Shown: one piece after another, positions 40,925 to 53,475 of the stretch
How positions within the stretch are numbered: position 1 is the stretch's first letter
Layout of the letters: each line of letters opens with the position of its first letter
Assembly: GCA_029962745.1 (NCBI GenBank)
Contig: CM057159.1
Span: forward strand, 25,935,834 to 25,999,833
Source: Echinometra lucunter
Lineage: Eukaryota; Echinodermata; Echinoidea; Camarodonta; Echinometridae
Reading direction: 5' to 3'
DNA: 64,000 nt
The notes under the pieces: model-generated
What the model was told of the DNA's origin: nothing
The model's input: the letters and a program-made list of their open reading frames with translations, nothing else
Databases searched by the model: none
Program-made: the position numbers and the translations under genes

Positions 40925-43012
40925 ATGGCGGCCTCACTTTCACAGCTCTCTGTTCTTAGTCAAATTAGCGAAGAATTTCTTCTCTGTCAAGTCTGTTTCG
41001 AGCGATTTAGCAAACCCAAAGTGTTACCCTGTCTTCATAGTTTTTGTGAAGCCTGTTTATTGAGATATGCTCCAGATGGAAGCCATACTATCAGATGTCC
41101 ACTATGCCGGCAAGAATCGGAACTCCCTGAAAATGGCGTCTCCGGCTTGGCTGATAACTTCTTCATACTGAATCTATCGGATGTGTTCACACCGCGCAAA
41201 GATGAAGGCCCGAGAAGGAAAGCTGTGTGTACCATATGTGTCGGTCAGACGCCGGCAGAGGCCCACTATAGATGTTTGGAATGTGTGGATTTTCTATGTG
41301 ATGAATGTGCACCATCTCACGACCACCGCATTGCCCGTTTCACCCGCAAACATCACATAATTTCCGTTCCCGCCTCAGAGAATAAGAAGCTTCTCAAACG
41401 CGAGATCGTCTGCTCCAAGCATCAATCTGAGGCGGTGCGTTTCTACTGTGAGTCTTGCACAGTTCCTATTTGTCGGGAATGTATACTGATCGAACATAAG
41501 GATCACTCTCATACCTTCCTGCAAGATGAGGTGACCCGACATAAAAACACCATCGACAGTCTCATGAAGAATGTTCGAGATAGGATTGCGACCTTTGAGG
41601 AGGCTCTACGAGGGGTGGACGAAGTGGAGGCCCAACTAGAGGCAAATCGTGGTCAGGCCGAATATATCATAGAGAGGACTCTTCAAGACATTATGGCGCT
41701 GTTACGTAAGCAGCAGCAGGAGCTAGGACATAGGTTAGCAAGGATTTGTCAGGGTAGAAAGCAGCAGCTAGCCGCACACCGCAGGAGTTTACAATCTGGA
41801 CTTGATAACCTTCTTAGTGGTTTCGATTTCACCGAGAAGGCTCTTGGACATGGATCCGAGTTGGACATTCTATCAATCAAGGACCAGGTAATCGAGAGGT
41901 TACAAGGGCTAGCCGTGGTTTCTCCTCAACAAGACTTTACGATGGAGCAGTTAAGTAACCTGTACTTTGAGGCGAAGGAAAGTGCCGTTGACCACTCTCT
42001 CCCCCAACTAGGTGAAATAAAATGTGGTGACAAGACCTTCAGTGAACTATCCCAGGCCACTGATACCCGATCAATATGCTCCATTGATTCGGCAGAGCTT
42101 GACGACAGCTCTCTGTCTGAATGTGCTCCTAAATCACCTAAGAGAACTGCCAAAGAGTCCGTGCTCAAGAAGCCCCAGATACTTTTCCACCTGAAAGATG
42201 AAACGGATGAAGCTGGGGAGTTTGATTGGCCAAGTGGTGTTGCTTCTACTGCTGATGGAGAGTACACCGCCATTGTGGACCGCGACAACGACCGTATCCA
42301 GGTCTATAATCGCAAGGGAAGATTCGAATGTAAGTTCGGCTCTAGAGGGCGTCAGCCTTGTCAGTTTGAGCTTCCTCTGGATGTTGCCATCACAGAAGGT
42401 GACGACCCATGTGTTTATGTCACCGATGAGTACAACCACCGTGTCCAGAAGCTGACCCTGTATGGTCAGTACATTCTTCACTTTGGCGACAACGGCCTCT
42501 TCAAGCAGCCATATGGGATAGCCCTAGCAAAGGATGGACGTGTGGTGGTCACTGACATCGGGAAACACCGCATCACCATCCACGATCCCGATGGTAATCT
42601 CATCAGCTCCTTTGGTTCTCGTGGCGACGCTGACAATCAGTTTAACGAACCTCGCTATGTGGCCATCAGCAACAACCGCATAATTGTTTCCGACCATTGC
42701 AACCATTGCATCAAGATCTTTGACTTCAAAGGCACACATCTTCACACCTTTGGTTCCTGTGGCTCTGGTAATGGTCAGTTCATCGGCCCGACCGGAGTCT
42801 GTACCGATCAGGAAGGTAATATCCTGGTGGCTGATTGCGCCGATAGGCTACAGCTGTTCTCTCCTGAAGGGATGTTCATCCGACATCTCTTGAATGAATC
42901 AGATGGTCTCAGTGGTCCTCTGGGTATGGCTATGGCATCAAGTGGAGAGCTGGTAATTACCAATCTTGGTACGCACTGTGTTAACATGTTCAGGTATTCA
43001 AGCTGGGTGTAA
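40925..43012 (+). CDS. TRIM-NHL protein (RING, B-box 1 and 2, coiled coil, NHL), intronless
   Basis: A 695-residue protein in one exon. The start context AACATGG is good. Residues 21-61 form a C3HC4 RING (CQVC ... PCLHSFCEAC ... CPLC). B-box 1 spans about 102-144 and B-box 2 about 163-196 (CSKHQ ... FYCESC ... CREC ... HKDHSH). A coiled coil covers about 200-310. A Ser/Asp-rich linker follows. Six NHL repeats (about 425-695) form a six-bladed propeller, each with a DxxNxRI-like strand. TRIM-NHL proteins act as E3 ubiquitin ligases and, in several cases (Brat, TRIM71), bind mRNA through the NHL propeller. Unlike TRIM2/3/71, I see no filamin domain between coiled coil and NHL; unlike TRIM32 it has two B-boxes. 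So it is not a clear orthologue of a named vertebrate gene. GC content is clearly higher than the flanks. Confidence 0.95.
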   Translation: MAASLSQLSVLSQISEEFLLCQVCFERFSKPKVLPCLHSFCEACLLRYAPDGSHTIRCPLCRQESELPENGVSGLADNFFILNLSDVFTPRKDEGPRRKAVCTICVGQTPAEAHYRCLECVDFLCDECAPSHDHRIARFTRKHHIISVPASENKKLLKREIVCSKHQSEAVRFYCESCTVPICRECILIEHKDHSHTFLQDEVTRHKNTIDSLMKNVRDRIATFEEALRGVDEVEAQLEANRGQAEYIIERTLQDIMALLRKQQQELGHRLARICQGRKQQLAAHRRSLQSGLDNLLSGFDFTEKALGHGSELDILSIKDQVIERLQGLAVVSPQQDFTMEQLSNLYFEAKESAVDHSLPQLGEIKCGDKTFSELSQATDTRSICSIDSAELDDSSLSECAPKSPKRTAKESVLKKPQILFHLKDETDEAGEFDWPSGVASTADGEYTAIVDRDNDRIQVYNRKGRFECKFGSRGRQPCQFELPLDVAITEGDDPCVYVTDEYNHRVQKLTLYGQYILHFGDNGLFKQPYGIALAKDGRVVVTDIGKHRITIHDPDGNLISSFGSRGDADNQFNEPRYVAISNNRIIVSDHCNHCIKIFDFKGTHLHTFGSCGSGNGQFIGPTGVCTDQEGNILVADCADRLQLFSPEGMFIRHLLNESDGLSGPLGMAMASSGELVITNLGTHCVNMFRYSSWV

Positions 43013-43290
43013 CGATATCCATGCAAACAGTTCACATTTAGTCACAACATCAAGATACAAGGATGTGATAAATTTGAAATTTGCTTTTGACAGTTTAAGG
43101 TACACCTTTATTCTCGGTCGCCAAGCTCTTTGATTTGGTTATCATTTTATAAAACAAAAGCTAGATTTGAATTTCACTCAAACATTAAAAAAATACGTAT
43201 CAATTTTATCCAGTTACATAAATTAACATTGATTGGAACACAAATGTAAACACAGATTTTGACAATAACAATAAAATTATATTATCAAAT
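43013..43290 (+). other. TRIM-NHL 3' untranslated region with candidate poly(A) signal
   Basis: AT-rich sequence after the TAA stop at 43010-43012. AATAAA at 43270-43275 is the first plausible poly(A) signal. A later end is possible. Confidence 0.5.
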
Positions 43291-46200
43291 AATATACATT
43301 TACCATATCAAAAGTGCAAGTAAGTGAAAGTATGTCACTGCTACGATAAAACTATAAATTAAAGAATAATTTAGCGCCAATTACATTATTGAAGCAAATA
43401 CCAAAAAGCAAACAAATTTTATTGCATAGAACATACTTGGTATAGTAAGAAGTAAATATGATTTGTTAGTAAGATATTACTTTTCAACTATAGGTGCTTT
43501 ATTAATGTTCCTTAATATCAAAAATGTTTGAGTATGAATTTAATGTTTAATAGATATGACTCATGGTCTCATAGTAGTTGCATTATATTTTCTTTGGCAG
43601 ATATGCATTTTTTTGTTAAGCGTATATCAGAACATCTATCATTGCAATTTTGTTCTATTAAAAAATACTTTCTAATGCATAATTCTATTTTTTTGCGATA
43701 TGTTATCACAACTACGCATTTAAAGGCAGCTTTGCTAATATCTATTTTTATTATCAGTTGTCGTTTATAGAATGCAGTCTTATTTTACATGTTTTATCCT
43801 GGTATTTCTTTAATGGTTTGTTTAATTTTCTATCATTTCAACGCGATTTGATAAAGACTGATTTGTCTAAGTGATGAGAAGATAAACTTGTCACGAATCA
43901 CCTTGACAACATTTTAGTCAGTTTAAGTGTAGGGACAACTAAAACCAGAAATCATAATTGAATAGTAAGGCAGCGCACAAAACTATTTCAATTTGCATAA
44001 AATTAGTTTTGATAGCATTTATGCTCAACTTTGCAATGATAGTTGTAATGTAAGAAAGAGAATGTAGGAGATATATACTGTTATTGTGCTGAGTGTACCG
44101 CATATGCTGCTTGGTGGGATCAAGAGATGAAAAAGATCATTTCCCAAATTCCATCGTGAAAAAAAATTAATGTGCTTCGAGCACTTGTTGGAAGGGGAAA
44201 ATACCAACCTTCCTGAATTCTTGAGTCATAAAATTATACTTGAAGAGCTTGTTTAAGGATCAATTTTAAAGCCGTTGTGTCTCTTGTCATTGAATGAACC
44301 TTTTGCTTTCTGCGGTTACAGATTGTAGGTGTATCTCTTGTGTTTTTAGGCAACAAGATCATGAAGATTCAAAGGGAGGGGGCAAAAAGAAGAAAACAAA
44401 AGAAAACCAAATCGAAATATTCCAGTCATATGTGCTCCACCTTTCCTGTCCAAAGTGACGAATTCGATGACTAATGTGGCCTCGCTTCAACTGCATTACA
44501 AAATAGCAATTTGCATAATAGTCTCTTTGTATGCCAAACAAAAATAATACACACATGAATTGACACTGTCGTTACGAGCCGCTTCACACTGCTTTCTTTC
44601 TATGTTACAACCAATATTTTGTACGGTTGAAAAGGCTCGTGGTTTTTCCTTATACATTCTGTGTTGTTCACAGAGATCTTATGTAAAGTAAATAAGGGAT
44701 ATGAGTGATTTTATGAAATGATCCCGAAATTATGAAAAAATTCCTTCACGTATAATATTTTACTATTTTTCTCTCGATGTTACCCTTGATATAACTAATA
44801 TCACTTTTCACATCAAGATGATTTTCATTCTTGGTAGAATGAAAATGGTTAGTATATTTATGTCGTCTGGGACACACTGAACTGAACTGACCATATTACG
44901 CACTCTCTCCCAAGAAAGCGGCAGTGGGGATACGCCTTAATTGCTCGTCAGTGTCAAAGTCAATAGAATATGACAATATGGTTGTGATGCTCTATTGACA
45001 GCCCATAGGCCAACAGAATGCATTACTAAAATAAGTTCTCGGTATTATTCACTCCCGTTCGCGGATGAACTCATCATCGACAAATATTTCGTCATCTTGT
45101 TTACAGATTTTTTTTTCTTTCAGGCATGCGGAGATTAAATTCATGAATGGCAGGAAGATATTCGTTATAAGATAAGCCGGTAGTCATACCCGAAGTATAG
45201 TGCTTTCCTCGATAAACTGAATTCCCTTCCAATACAGAGGCCTAGTATCGTGAATTGTAAATGTTGTAACAAGCCACGTGGCTGTGATGAAAAAGTACAT
45301 GCATTCTGATAAGATCAGTGTTTAAGCTCATTGCATTAATGCAAAATTACAAAATATTCTGTAATGACGATGGAATGTTTGCATTAATGAAAAAAGGTCG
45401 GTTAAATAATGATTGTATAATTGATAGAAAAATACAAAGTATTCCTTTATGATCATGTTCCCTGTCATTGCGGATGTATCACAATAATAAAAAAACCCGG
45501 TTAATTATGATTTTCGAATTAGCAATCCAGGCTTTATTTTCATCAAGCATATTTCATAATGCTCTGTCCAATAATTGGCTCCATGGCCAATTGAAATTTT
45601 ATAAAATGTTTTGCAAAGTCTATATGACACTCAAGGGTGTAACGCGTATGAGAATTTCTTATCTCCATTTATACGTATCAAATTCTTGTGGTCTGTTCAC
45701 CTTGTATTATCAGCGCATGATCATCAGTCAGCAAATATTAATCATGCGAAATTCTTGCTCTTTTTTATTCTTCTAAAAAAAGAAAGAAAGACATACCACC
45801 GAGTCATTGCCATACTGATTGTATAGGGAACACTGACTTGATAGGTAGCAGGAAAGGGGAGATTCGCAGTTAGCTTTACGGTAGATCAAGGAGTGATCAT
45901 TGAACCTATGTCAATTAATCCACCGTTTTCGCTCTGTTTGTTCAGAGAATCAAAGTTTTGCAGAATATCATATCACGGCACTGTGACTCAACTTGAAAAT
46001 GTTATATGAATATGATCAGGGAGATTGAGTTTCTTTACCGATGATATGTTGCTTTCGTACTTAAAAAGCTAGTAAGTCATTCATCTTGTATCAAACAGTT
46101 AAATGCATGGTTCATAAACTGCAATCTCGAAGAAGGTGTGGCTAGCCTAAAAGTAATTTCATCTTTAATTGTTTACTTTCTGTTCCTTTTTTTCTATATT

Positions 46201-49200
46201 AATTTCAAACATTATCAATTTATTTCTTCATATTTTTCCTCATGTTTACATGCTCTTTTTAAAATTCCGAGTTACAGATAATATGGTAAATTAAGATGTA
46301 TCTTATATAACCGTTAAATGACTTTTGTAATTCGTTTTGTTTTAATCCTATTATCAAAATAATAAGTATAGATGCATTCAAAATATTTGGTGTAGAGCAA
46401 ATACATACAAGACAATAGGAATTAATTAAAAATGACGTCACCTCATTGTTTTTGGTTTACCACCCGAAATTCTTTAATGCATAATCAGAATATTTCCGAC
46501 ATGACACCTTATCATTTCCATTCGTGTAAATAATGGAAAACTATTCTACTATTTACACCCCATAAAAATGGTCAATACTGCATGCTTGGTAACGACAAAA
46601 ACAATCCGAGCGCGGGCGTATGACAATTGCTAAAGGAATTTCATTATTTACACGTAATATCTGAAATGTCATGAAAATGTAAATAACCTTATCCACTAGA
46701 ACACCCTGGAAAGGTTGAAAAGCAGGAGACCGTATCCTTCTAAATTATTAATTTAATTTGGAGGTCTGGGATATTAAATTTGAGGCTTTGGTTTATAGTG
46801 CAGTAGCCCATGTATGTTGGGAATTGAGAGGGAGCTGGTTTATCGATTGCTCAGGTTTGGGCGCCTTGCTCAGGTTTGGGCGCCATTTAATTGGTTTAAT
46901 AACCATTGAGCTTCTTGATTTAAGAGTGCACTGAAAGCCTATAGATTTGGACATTTCTGCATTGTTGATGACTTCAGTCTAACCTCAAACATTTTCTAAG
47001 TTTTCACTGAAGCAGTTAATCAAATAATCCATTCCCTTTTCCCGCGAGCAAAAGCCGATCATTAAATATTTATGCACAAGAAAATAATCAATTATTTATC
47101 GAAAAGACTTCCAATCCTTCACCATGCCAACACAGTTCATGTAATATGATTATAAGTTCGCGCCTATGAATGAATAGGTTGATATAATTGGATAATTTCA
47201 ATTTACCCATTTTTGTCATCTTCGCGCGTCACATTATGATAGCAACGTCCTTCAAAACACCTTGACAAATTATTTCCCAGCTTTCCCTTGGAGAAATATA
47301 ATTAAGCTTTTAGGGAATCATTAACAGGGTTGTATATATCACAAAGCATATAGACCCATAAGCAGTAAACCCTCATGAGTGTCTCGGTTATCTGGCTAAT
47401 ATCACAGCTGTATGGACCTTTCTATCTTCTAGCAAAGGCTGCCTTCGTGATCGAGATAATTTGATGAGGCCTCCATCGCATGCCTCAATATTAAGACATT
47501 CATTATCTCTATGCATCCCAGCCAATCCGAACCCACACCTCCCCACCCCCACCAGGGGACTCAACGGTTACCCACCAATACAATAATAATGGTGAAAGCA
47601 GTACACAAGCGCTCCCCTGCTTATCCTTCTGTCAAAAATGAGGGTGGGGTTTGTACATGTAGTATTACATGCTGTGTTTTTGCTCCATCTTCAATCTGTT
47701 CATGATATTAGATTCCAGGGGTGGGGTGGTTGCATACATTGATTATAGGTGTTATTGCTCCATTTTCAGCCCTCTCATAGTCGCGCGGCTGCGAAGTGAA
47801 ATGCATTGCTTCATCTCCTATCCCACCCATGATAATGCTAAAAGTCACGCAGTGATGGCGACCTGATGGCGACCATCCAGTATAAAGATGGCGGGGATCG
47901 CATCCGTATGATCGCATCATCTCACGTGTGCGCTGTGTGTGTGCGTGTGTGAAATCCATGTCGTGTGGAGATAGCTATATGCAGATACTGTGTTTGTCGC
48001 TTAGGGAATTCATTAGTGTGCATTAAAGGTATGCATCCTCCATAACAATGAGCTTTGCTGCCAGCTTTAAAACGTTAATCTACATTGACGTCATATAATT
48101 ATGATCTATTTCTGGTAAAAGATAAATTTAGTTTCCCTTTTTATTTTCAGAAAAATTTGGAAGGGAAATAATCAGCACGATTTTTTGCATAATGATGAAA
48201 TGATAGCAGTATATCATTGGTAAAACACATGTAAAAAGAAGAATTTGATGAGCGGAGAATGGTTTGTCTAAAGTTAAGACACGAATTTCAAATACTTGAT
48301 TTGATGAATCTCAGATTGACTCTATCATGTCTAAAGCACATATGATTTGGGATATGAATATAGTCTTGTTCATTTTTTCGATCATTATTTAGTACATTCC
48401 AAATGTATTCTACATTGTATACTTTTTATCTTCCATTATATAGAAACACATTCATTCAGCCTTGTGTTTGATAAGTTATGATTCTAAACCTTACAGTAAA
48501 TATTAGGTTGCAATTTTATTCATCTTTTTAACATTATTTACTTGGGAAAGTATATTCGTTGCCTTCTTATAGATACACTGAATATCACATAGTTCTGAAC
48601 TAGCCTACCTATAGTGAATAGTACTGATATTTATTCAAATAAATTATTTACAATTCCTGTAAATATATACGTATTAGCATGATGAGGTAAATGGCATTAA
48701 TGCTCATTACATTATTGACCTGATTCGATGTAGAAGTAAATCTGCAGGAAGCAAATCAAGTATGTATATATATTTCAAACACGATAAAAATGGAAAAAAT
48801 ATAGCAAATAGAGTATGATATTATAAAAAGTGATGTTTGAGTAAATTATGAAGATTGTAACTATATCGTGTGATGAAAGAATGTTTCAAGATTAAGTAGG
48901 TTTTATTGAGAAAAGGAAGAGATTGTAAACTAATCGGAATGTATAAAACGTAGATGGCATGAACACCAGAATATACTATATTTTTATAGACGATGTAAAT
49001 ACCGCAGAATATGGTTTTAAAAATTACAACCTGCACGTAAGATTGTATTAGAGTCAATGTATTGAGCGTATATTGTGCTGCTATGAGCTTTACCAAATGA
49101 CTGTCTCATAAACCCCTTCTCTATGGGAAGGAAATAAAAATATCTCAAAATAAAGTGTACCAGTCAGTCGAAGTGCTATGTAGTAGTCCAGCTAATCAAA

Positions 49201-52200
49201 AACTATGAGAATGTGTTGATATATAGACAATAAAATTTACATAACTAATTTCTCATTTGTTAATGAAAAAAAAAATGCAACGAATGATGCGTCTAAAATG
49301 TACGTAGTTATTTGATGGACAAGTTACAGGACTCTGTCCATTTGGGCAATTGGTTATTATCATGCTCTGTATCAATCAAAATTTTCAAACAGATACTTGG
49401 CCATTGTTTGAAACTTATTCATTGATTACTATTTGATACCGTTCTGCATGTCTGTATTTGAAAATAATCAAATATGAACGAAAAATCTGTTATAACATTG
49501 ATGCAGCAATAGAGTTCGATTTTGATTTACTGTTCTCAAAGTGCTCAAAATACTTAATGAAAATCTATGAAAAGTACATGAAAATGTGGAAAGATTTATT
49601 CAATCATCATAATCATATGCCATTTCAACGTAAAGCAGAAAATCATTGAAAACTTTGATAAAATGTATGTGTCGTGTATTTCAAGATAGCAAAGCTTCAT
49701 GAAACTGTCATTTTTCCCTTTCAAAATAAAGGGAAACTTAACGTTTCCATATAAATTGTTGCTGCTGCACAGTGAAAAATAGCAGAGAATCCAAAAATGT
49801 ATTGATGGTTTATGGCATTGATATTTATCCAATTTATGTCCGATACCCCTAATCTCTTTATGTCAATTCAGATCCTTTTCTGTAAGTGGTCTATAAAACT
49901 TTTGAAACATCACATGTTCGTGTTTATATTGAAGTCGCTTAAAAACGTCAACACCGATGTCCTTTCCTTCTTGTTAAAATTCCTCGAGAGTTGTTACGCG
50001 TTGTAGAGAAGAATTTTGGCAATTATTATATGTTCTTGAATCACTGAATATCATGTTTCTTTACTTCAAGAAATTAAGAACAAAATTAAAGGTATGTAAT
50101 GCATTTTTAAATGATGTATGAAATGAATTCATGAAATGTTATAGTGAAGTATACAAGAGATATGAACCATGAGCACGCTACTGTCCGTCATTATTTAGCT
50201 GATATATTCAGTGCAGATAATAAACAAAACATTTGACCTTACACATTCGTGTGATTTTCTTATTTGTTTTAAAATATCTTCTATAAATGTGTTGTGTGAG
50301 AATGAAAGGTGTGTTGTACGTATATACAGCAAAATGTAAATTTGGAGGAAGATGGGTTGCGTATTTGAAAAATGTTTAAATACTGATGAAAAACCTGCAA
50401 AACATGTGAATTGTATTGGATTGATATTTAAAAAAAATAATCATATATAGTAATGTCCATCAGAAATATTAATTTCCTATAACACAGTACTTGACCGATG
50501 GTATAATTTTTCTTTTAGATACTTTTAGATACTCAGAAACCTATGAATTTCTGATGAAAAGTTAATTCGAGACTTTATTGCACAACTTATACTTATCATT
50601 TGGGAAAAACATTTTCCAAATTCTCGCCTATACATGCCGTTAAATCGAATGAATATTATTTTCTTGAAATTTAGCGTTCATCTCATTTCCAAATTAGATC
50701 TCAAGATATCAAAGATAGATCACGGAAACGGTTCAAAATTACCATCATTAATTACCCAACGAAACAAGAAGGAAAATATTTGTTAAACATACACATGCAA
50801 ATTAAACATTTTCACCACCATATGGTTCATACTTGACGCAAGTTCGTAACTTTTCATGAGAAACAGAATATTTGTATAGGTCTAAAATAAATTGTGCATT
50901 TCGAACAAGATAAAGTGCATGTTTTGCATCGCAACTAATGAATGATTCTACTAAATCCCCTTCAAATATCACTCTTATTTTCACGCATCAAACATACACT
51001 TGTCAGAAGGAGATAAGAAAGGCTGTTATTCCAATGCACTTCGAAACTCTCACCGTTCCGTAAGTGCTCTTCGGTAAAGGTTAATGTTATTCATGTCGTA
51101 ACAAACGCATGCAGCTTCGAGGACGGCAGCGGGAGAAATTCATTGATACAGCATATAAACGTGTTATGAATGTAATCTCGGCGACAAGAAATCTCTGACA
51201 TGATCATAATTTTGACGATAATTACTTCCAAGGCAATATTATTAGTTGGAAACCAAATACCCTTTAATATCCATGCCTAATGCCTTCATTCCAGATGGGA
51301 GATAATAAAAAGCCTGATCCTGATCTTGCCCTCTATTCCTCCTCCAGAGAGTTGTCATGGTAACGACAGAAGACGTATATAAGTCGAACGATGCGAGGAG
51401 GACAGACGATGATGACGTCATCGCTTGATCGATAGCAGTTAAGATGTAGAATCGCATAGGGTTTTCCTTTGTTTGACGGGCCGTTCTCTATGATTTTCCA
51501 TATGTTGTTGCTTTATGATGTCATATTTTCTTTCTTCTTTTCTTTTTTTTTTCTTCTTCACCCTCCTCTCCTTATTCTTTTCCTCCTTTTCCCCTTTCTT
51601 CGTTTCATTATTGTCATTATCATTATAATCATCCCTGTTCATTACTTTTCATATACTGAGGCTAATTTAGCTGCGAAATGTTTGCATAATCATGATAATG
51701 GTAATTTCTGTAAATCACTTTGGGTAATTTATTAGAGTTTTGTCATATAAATAGATTACAGATCGAGGACACATTAGATTGTTTGCATTTCATCTTTGTA
51801 AAAAAACAAAAACAATTTTGTTGTTGTTGTTGTTCTTGGGGGAGGGGACTTCAGTCTTTACCCGTATACTTCTACTATCTAAAAAAAAATCTCTGAAAAA
51901 TTATTAATCATCGGGCATATCAACAACAAACCCTATTTTACTTCATACTAAACATGAGTGTAAAATCATAGAATTATTTAATTACTCTCTTATGTATTTG
52001 TTTTCGTATTGCTATTATAATTTTTCTCGCTTGTATATTGATGCAAATGTGGAAAACAAAGCAAATTGAAGAACTGAAATCGAAATGGAAACATTTGTCA
52101 TGTTTCAATACCGGTATTGCAGGAGGAAATATTCAGTCTCGTTTCCAGCTAATGTACTGGCTGAATGCATCTCGGCGGATCCTTCTCAATTTGTATTTGC

Positions 52201-53439
52201 ATTATTTACTGGGGTGGGGGCATACGCCAACCACATTATTATGCAGGATTCGCCCAGGCTGAAATCATAAATGCACTGTATACACTAAGTCGAATGACAG
52301 GGTGAATGCTAGATATGATATTGTGTTCGCTAGTAAGTTATACGGACATGGTATGTCAAGCACGAACATGGCGATCATTCAAAAATAAAATACCAGTAAA
52401 AAATATCATGTTGTAACGAGAGAGAAATTTCATTCCCGCATATTATGTAACTCGATTTAAGGACCTACGTCCAGTATCATACGATGGAGAAAGGGAAACT
52501 GAAAGGGTAGGAGTACAATGCTCATGTTTGGAATATTATCCCCTCCCTTCTCGTACTCTTGCGATTTCATGTTGATTTAAATAAAAACAATAGTCGAAAG
52601 TGAATGGGAGGGAATCAAAAATAGAATACCATTTACCATGCAATTTATTTCTCCTCACAAATCCTAATAGATGGCGTTTAAAATCCGGGCTTGAATAAAA
52701 TTGTAAGAAAGCAAAAGAGATGCGATATGACAGAGACTTTTTTTCTGTATGTTATTTTTGTTGTTGTTGTTGTCAAGAAAGGTGGATGTTTGGTGGATGG
52801 TTTCTCATTTCAAGGCACTAACGCGTTTACAATTTTCAGTGAAAAATTATGAGAGAAATGTATGACTCTGGTTGGATGTTTCTCTTTCATAGACGTCATT
52901 CAAAATACGACATGATAATGAGGTCTTTTTAGTCTTTCGTGGACAATTAGTTTTTTATGTTATTTCATATATGGTGAAATAGCTTTTTTATTTAAAATAC
53001 ACATCAATACCGCTCAAACGCCTTACAAATGATGTCCATAATAAACAAGCACTGAGCATTACTTTTGAAGACTGAAGTTTTCAATAATGTCAATCAAAGC
53101 TTTTTTCGAATCAGGCCAAGTAAATAATTCGAAAAGCATGCCAATCTAAACACGCACCAGTCTTTAAAAAAAAAACATGTTTCCCCTGGCCTACTTTGAT
53201 ATTAACAATAATAACAAAAGCACTCGGCCATCAAAATACACATCTTCCAGGAGTGATGAGAATTAAAACCTGATCATGAAAGAGAGTAGATTAGCAGCGG
53301 TGTCAACTTACGCCAGCTCTAATTACACTTAACCACCTAAATTAAATTTTGACTTAATTGGCTGAAATCTGTTTTTCCTGTCATGCCTTCCTTAACACAC
53401 TATAACATGAAGATTGTTATGGTCACGTACGGGGCGACG

Positions 53440-53440
<1 letters not shown>
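43291..53440. other. Gene-poor AT-rich spacer
   Basis: About 10 kb with no supported exon and few repeats compared with the left half. There is a short tandem copy of GCTCAGGTTTGGGCGCC at 46850-46885. Slightly GC-richer patches occur at 47500-47960, 51110-51440 and 52100-52260, without a convincing reading frame. The perfect palindrome GATGACGTCATC lies at 51410-51421. Confidence 0.6.

Positions 53441-53441
<1 letters not shown>

Positions 53442-53473
<32 letters not shown>
53442..53473. repeat. Poly(G) run, about 32 G
   Basis: An uninterrupted G homopolymer, followed within 250 bp by further C and G runs (53545-53560, 53650-53660). The exact length is likely unreliable in sequencing. Confidence 0.9.

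Positions 53474-53475
<2 letters not shown>

Noticed and set aside
52038..52270. Two overlapping + strand open frames in a slightly GC-richer patch
   Set aside because: No recognisable motif in either frame, and the possible splice sites (GCAG before GAGGAAAT, GG|GTGGGG) are weak.
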